Shown here one piece after another: positions 7,030 through 9,744 of a stretch of DNA of 9,744 bases (position 1 is the stretch's first letter; every line of letters starts with the position of its first letter). This DNA comes from Verrucomicrobiales bacterium (lineage in GTDB: Bacteria; Verrucomicrobiota; Verrucomicrobiia; Verrucomicrobiales; SKLO01), in NCBI GenBank assembly GCA_007123195.1, contig SKLO01000194.1, positions 1 through 9,744 on the forward strand, given 5' to 3'. The position numbers and the translations under genes are program-made. The notes under the pieces were generated by a model. That model was not told where the DNA came from. It made no database searches and was given only the letters and a program-made list of their open reading frames with translations.

Positions 7030-7773
7030 ATGGACAATGCTCTCCAATTGCTGGTCACCGGTTGTCGCGGCCGCATGGGCCGGGCGGTGATCGACTGCGC
7101 CGGCGATTTTCCCGAGGTGCGGGTGGCGGCGGCGATCGATGCCGGCGACGACCTGATCGCGGCGCTGGCGGACGTCGGCACGGTGATCGATTTCACCCTG
7201 CACGGGTTTTCGGTGGAACTGGTCCGGGCGTGCGTGGAGCACCAGCGAGCGCTGGTGATGGGCACCACCGGTCACACCGACACCGAGCTGGCCGCCATCA
7301 GGGAGGCTGCACAACAGATCCCGCTGGTGTTGGCGCCGAATTTTTCGGTTGGGGTCAACACGTTGTTCTGGCTGGTCGCCAAGGCGGCCGCGGTGTTGCA
7401 ACCCGGTTTTGACATCGAGGTGGTGGAGATGCACCACCGGCATAAGACGGACGCCCCGAGCGGCACCGCCCGGCGGCTGGGCGAGATCCTCGCCGCGACC
7501 ACCGGACGGGACTACGCCGGCGACACCAGGCACGGCCGGGTCGGCGATGTGGGCGCCCGCAGCGAGCGCGAGATCGGCATGCACGCGCTGCGCGGCGGCG
7601 ATGTGGTGGGCGATCACACGGTCATGTTCGCCGCCGCCGGCGAACGGATCGAACTGACCCACAAGGCCTCGAGCCGCGACACCTTTGCCCGCGGCGCGCT
7701 GCGCGCGGCGCTGTGGCTGCGCGACCAGCCCGCCGGCCTGTATGACATGCAGGACGTGCTGGGCCTGAAGTAG
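7030..7773 (+). CDS. dapB: 4-hydroxy-tetrahydrodipicolinate reductase
   Basis: The cytoplasmic enzyme reduces hydroxytetrahydrodipicolinate with NAD(P)H in the lysine/meso-diaminopimelate pathway, supplying peptidoglycan precursors. The 247-residue protein has the N-terminal Rossmann motif GCRGRMG (11-17), the IDFT strand (53-56), MGTTGHT (77-83), APNFSVGVN (102-110) and the family signature EMHHRHKTDAPSGTA (133-147). In that signature His135 and Lys139 match the catalytic His and Lys of the E. coli enzyme (159 and 163). GDHTVMF (195-201) and HKASSRDTFARGALRAA (211-227) complete the C-terminal domain. ATG 7030 lies right before the Rossmann strand; the frame stays open far upstream, but only as the antisense of the neighbouring gene. 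It is about 25 residues shorter than the E. coli protein, mainly between the first and second halves of the nucleotide-binding domain (about 35-50). It is 32 bp ahead of lpxI on the same strand. Confidence 0.97.
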   Translation: MDNALQLLVTGCRGRMGRAVIDCAGDFPEVRVAAAIDAGDDLIAALADVGTVIDFTLHGFSVELVRACVEHQRALVMGTTGHTDTELAAIREAAQQIPLVLAPNFSVGVNTLFWLVAKAAAVLQPGFDIEVVEMHHRHKTDAPSGTARRLGEILAATTGRDYAGDTRHGRVGDVGARSEREIGMHALRGGDVVGDHTVMFAAAGERIELTHKASSRDTFARGALRAALWLRDQPAGLYDMQDVLGLK

Positions 7774-7805
7774 TCGCCGCCAGCAGCGAGCGCCTTGTCA
7801 GGATC

Positions 7806-8681
7806 ATGAACCACCCGCCCGCCAGTCCAGACGCCGTTCCCGAGGCGGTCGGCCTCATCGCCGGCAACGGTCTCTACCCGGAAACCTTCGCCCGCGCCGC
7901 CCGCCGCGCCGGAGTGGGACGGTTGGTGATGTCGGCGTTCGTGAACGAGACCAAACCGGAGGTCGAGGCGCTGGTCGATGCCACCGAATGGCTGAGGGTC
8001 GGCCAGCTGGGGCGCATGATCCGCTTTTTCAAGCAACAGGACGTGCGTCACGCGGTGATGGTCGGCCAGATCGCGCCGCGCAACCTGTTTGACCTCCGCC
8101 CCGACTTCCGCGCGCTGGCGCTGCTGGCCCGGCTCCGGCAGCGCAACGCGGAATCCATCTTCGGTGGCATCGGTGCCGAACTGGCGAAGGAGGGCATCGA
8201 ACTGATGTCCGCGATCCGTTTCCTCGACGACCAACTGGCGCCCGAGGGTCTGGTCGCCGGGCCGAAACCAAAGGCAAGGCGCTGGCGCGACGCCGAATAC
8301 GGGTTTGGCATCGCCAAGGAGACCAGCCGGCTGGACATCGGTCAGACGGTGTTGGTGAAATTCGGCACCGTGCTGGCGGTCGAGGCGTTCGAGGGCACCA
8401 ACGCCGCGATCGAGCGCGGCGGCAAGCTGGGCCGCCATGCCGAGGTCACCCTGGTCAAGGTGTCCAAACCGAACCAGGACTTCCGCTTTGACGTCCCGGT
8501 GATCGGTCCTGACACCATCACCACCGCCCACGCGGCCGGGGTCAACCTGGTGGCGGTTGAAGCCGGCCGCACGTTGATCCTCGGTCGAGAGCAACTCACC
8601 GGGCTGGCGGAGCGGCTCCGGGTCAGTGTGCTCGGGCTCGGGGGGACGGCCGAAACCGCGGCAACGGTCGACCGCGGTTGA
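7806..8681 (+). CDS. lpxI: UDP-2,3-diacylglucosamine pyrophosphatase LpxI
   Basis: LpxI hydrolyses UDP-2,3-diacylglucosamine to lipid X and UMP, the fourth step of lipid A synthesis, replacing the unrelated LpxH; it acts at the cytoplasmic face. The 291-residue length matches the family (Caulobacter LpxI is about 280). Visible motifs are VGLIAGNGLYPE (15-26) at the start of the N-terminal domain, VGQLGRMIRFFK (65-76), the AVMVGQIAPRN turn (83-93), VLVKFGTVLAVEAFEGTN (182-199), and KPNQDFRFDVPVIGPDT (221-237), which contains the conserved acidic residues of the C-terminal active-site domain. AGVNLVAVEAGRTLIL (244-259) follows. ATG 7806 gives a short 14-residue leader before the conserved core; AGGA at 7800-7803 is only two bases away, too close for a good Shine-Dalgarno. 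It sits between dapB and an oxidoreductase, probably in one operon. Confidence 0.95.
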   Translation: MNHPPASPDAVPEAVGLIAGNGLYPETFARAARRAGVGRLVMSAFVNETKPEVEALVDATEWLRVGQLGRMIRFFKQQDVRHAVMVGQIAPRNLFDLRPDFRALALLARLRQRNAESIFGGIGAELAKEGIELMSAIRFLDDQLAPEGLVAGPKPKARRWRDAEYGFGIAKETSRLDIGQTVLVKFGTVLAVEAFEGTNAAIERGGKLGRHAEVTLVKVSKPNQDFRFDVPVIGPDTITTAHAAGVNLVAVEAGRTLILGREQLTGLAERLRVSVLGLGGTAETAATVDRG

Positions 8682-8722
8682 CGGACCCCCGCATCACGGA
8701 CACCGTCGGTTCCACCCGCGCC

Positions 8723-8726
8723 GGAG
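8723..8726 (+). promoter_or_regulatory. Ribosome binding site (GGAG) fixing the oxidoreductase start
   Basis: GGAG lies 8 nt before ATG 8735. This supports that ATG over the in-frame TTG at 8678, which would overlap the lpxI stop and add 19 residues ahead of the Rossmann fold. Confidence 0.6.
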
Positions 8727-8734
8727 TGCTTGCC

Positions 8735-9709
8735 ATGAATTCATCACCCATATCCATCGGCGTCGCCGGGGTCGGTTCCATCGGCCGCAATCACGCGCGC
8801 GTTTTGTCCGAGCTGCCCGGCGTGCGCCTGGCGGCGATCTACGACACCGACCACGGGCGCGCGCTCGCGCTGGCGGAGGAGTTCAACACCGAGGCGGTGG
8901 CCAGTCTGGAGGACCTGGCTGACAAGGTCGAGGCCGCCACCGTGGCCACGCCCACCGTGACCCACCTCGAAGTGGCCTCGCTGCTGCTTCGCGCCGGTCG
9001 TCATGTGCTGGTGGAGAAGCCCATCGCCGCCAGCTCGGACGAGGCCCAGCAGCTGGTCGACCTGGCCCACCAGCAGCAGCGCATCCTGCAGGTCGGACAC
9101 ATCGAGCGGTTCAATCCGGTCATGGGCGAACTGGAGCGGCGCCTGACCGAGCCGCGCTTCATCGAGGCCCACCGGTTGTCGCCGTTTCCGAACCGCAGCA
9201 TCGACATCGGCGTGGTGCTCGACCTCATGATTCACGACCTGGAGATCATCCTGCATCTGGTCGACTCACCGGTGACCAGCGTCGACGCGGTTGGGGTGCC
9301 GGTGTTGACCCGGCGCGAGGACATCGCCAACGCCAGGCTCCGGTTTGCCAACGGCTGCGTGGCCAACGTCACCGCCAGCCGCATCAGTCCCGAGGCCCTG
9401 CGCAAGATCCGGGTGTTCCAGCCGGACGGTTACCTGTCGCTCGACTACCGCGAGCAGAAGGGCGAGTTGTTCTGGCGCGAGGGCGGCCGGATCCAGCGCC
9501 AGGAGGTGGCGGTGGAGAAGGATGAACCGCTGAAACTCGAGTTGGCGGCTTTCGCCGAGTGCGCCCGCACCGGGCTGACGCCCAGGGTGTCCGGCCGCGA
9601 GGCGGCGGCGGCGCTGGACCTGGCGATCCAGATCACGCGCCAGATCCATGCCAGCCCGATGGTGCCGGGCGCGGGCTCAGGCGCCGGAACCGCCATCGGC
9701 AGGGCGTGA
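8735..9709 (+). CDS. Gfo/Idh/MocA-family NAD(P)-dependent oxidoreductase, lipid A-cluster type
   Basis: The 324-residue cytoplasmic protein has the two-domain layout of the family. The N-terminal Rossmann domain starts with IGVAGVGSIGRNHARVL (8-24, GxGxxG at 12-17), followed by TVATPTVTH (69-77) and the hallmark VEKPIA (93-98), with Lys95 the expected catalytic lysine. The C-terminal alpha/beta domain has GHIERFNPVM (121-130) and VLDLMIHDLEII (161-172), whose His167 is the usual catalytic-site histidine. ATG 8735 is preferred for its GGAG site and its position next to the Rossmann strand. It follows lpxI by 53 bp on the same strand, so a role on a sugar nucleotide in lipid A synthesis is plausible, for example a UDP-GlcNAc 3-dehydrogenase like GnnA. 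No GnnB-type aminotransferase is visible in the window, and the substrate cannot be read from the sequence. The Gly/Ala-rich last about 15 residues look unstructured. Confidence 0.9.
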   Translation: MNSSPISIGVAGVGSIGRNHARVLSELPGVRLAAIYDTDHGRALALAEEFNTEAVASLEDLADKVEAATVATPTVTHLEVASLLLRAGRHVLVEKPIAASSDEAQQLVDLAHQQQRILQVGHIERFNPVMGELERRLTEPRFIEAHRLSPFPNRSIDIGVVLDLMIHDLEIILHLVDSPVTSVDAVGVPVLTRREDIANARLRFANGCVANVTASRISPEALRKIRVFQPDGYLSLDYREQKGELFWREGGRIQRQEVAVEKDEPLKLELAAFAECARTGLTPRVSGREAAAALDLAIQITRQIHASPMVPGAGSGAGTAIGRA

Positions 9710-9744
9710 GCACACCGCCCGGCAACCCGTCCCGACGACCTGCC
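9706..9744 (+). CDS. Possible start of the next operon gene (truncated by window edge)
   Basis: A GTG at 9706 overlaps the oxidoreductase stop as GTGA, a common translational-coupling arrangement, and its frame is open to the window's end, reading (M)STPPGNPSRRPA. AGGG at 9701-9704 is only one base upstream of the GTG, too close for a normal Shine-Dalgarno. Thirteen codons are too few to identify a product. By context (a gene after lpxI and an Idh-type oxidoreductase) lpxB would be a reasonable guess, but nothing in the sequence shows it. A start further right, beyond the window, is equally possible. Confidence 0.3.
   Translation, partial: MSTPPGNPSRRPA

Noticed and set aside
7614..8594. A 326-codon open frame on the - strand opposite dapB's end and lpxI.
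   Set aside because: It lies wholly opposite clearly conserved lpxI sequence and has no recognisable motifs.
8678..8680. TTG start for the oxidoreductase overlapping the lpxI stop.
   Set aside because: It adds 19 residues with no similarity to the family N-terminus. ATG 8735 has a well-placed GGAG and directly precedes the Rossmann strand.

Overview
The window is GC-rich (about two-thirds G+C by eye) and densely coded. It comes from a Gram-negative (diderm) bacterium: it carries an outer-membrane two-partner-secretion transporter and a lipid A gene (lpxI). The use of LpxI rather than LpxH, an Idh-type oxidoreductase directly behind lpxI, and a large repeat exoprotein beside a TpsB transporter together recall Verrucomicrobiota (Opitutales-like) genomes. 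That placement is inference from gene content and was not tested by any search.

Region 1 (1-4337, + strand) is a two-partner-secretion pair. The first gene is cut by the window's left edge and is the C-terminal 813 residues of a very large repetitive surface or secreted protein (TpsA-like). It has roughly 100-residue repeats carrying RTX-like GGxGxDxF turns, a different terminal repeat-like domain, and a separate short alpha/beta repeat at the extreme C-terminus. After a 98-bp gap with a small hairpin comes the partner transporter (TpsB/FhaC/ShlB family), with signal peptide, two POTRA domains and a beta-barrel containing the VRGF and FYDSG motifs.

Region 2 (4338-6951) holds a GC-rich hairpin in the short convergent gap, a likely bidirectional terminator, and on the - strand one large polytopic membrane protein. 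It looks like a GT-C (PMT/ArnT-like, GT39-type) glycosyltransferase with an unusual extra N-terminal periplasmic module. Its start faces dapB across a 78-bp divergent intergenic region.

Region 3 (7030-9744, + strand) is a compact likely operon: dapB (lysine/diaminopimelate pathway), lpxI (lipid A precursor hydrolase), a Gfo/Idh/MocA oxidoreductase, and a possible next gene starting with a GTGA overlap at the right edge. The operon combines peptidoglycan-precursor and lipid A steps, both envelope biogenesis. The oxidoreductase may act on a nucleotide sugar in the same lipid A pathway, but its substrate cannot be read from the sequence. No tRNA, rRNA, CRISPR array, insertion sequence or phage gene was recognised. 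All gaps between genes are under 100 bp.
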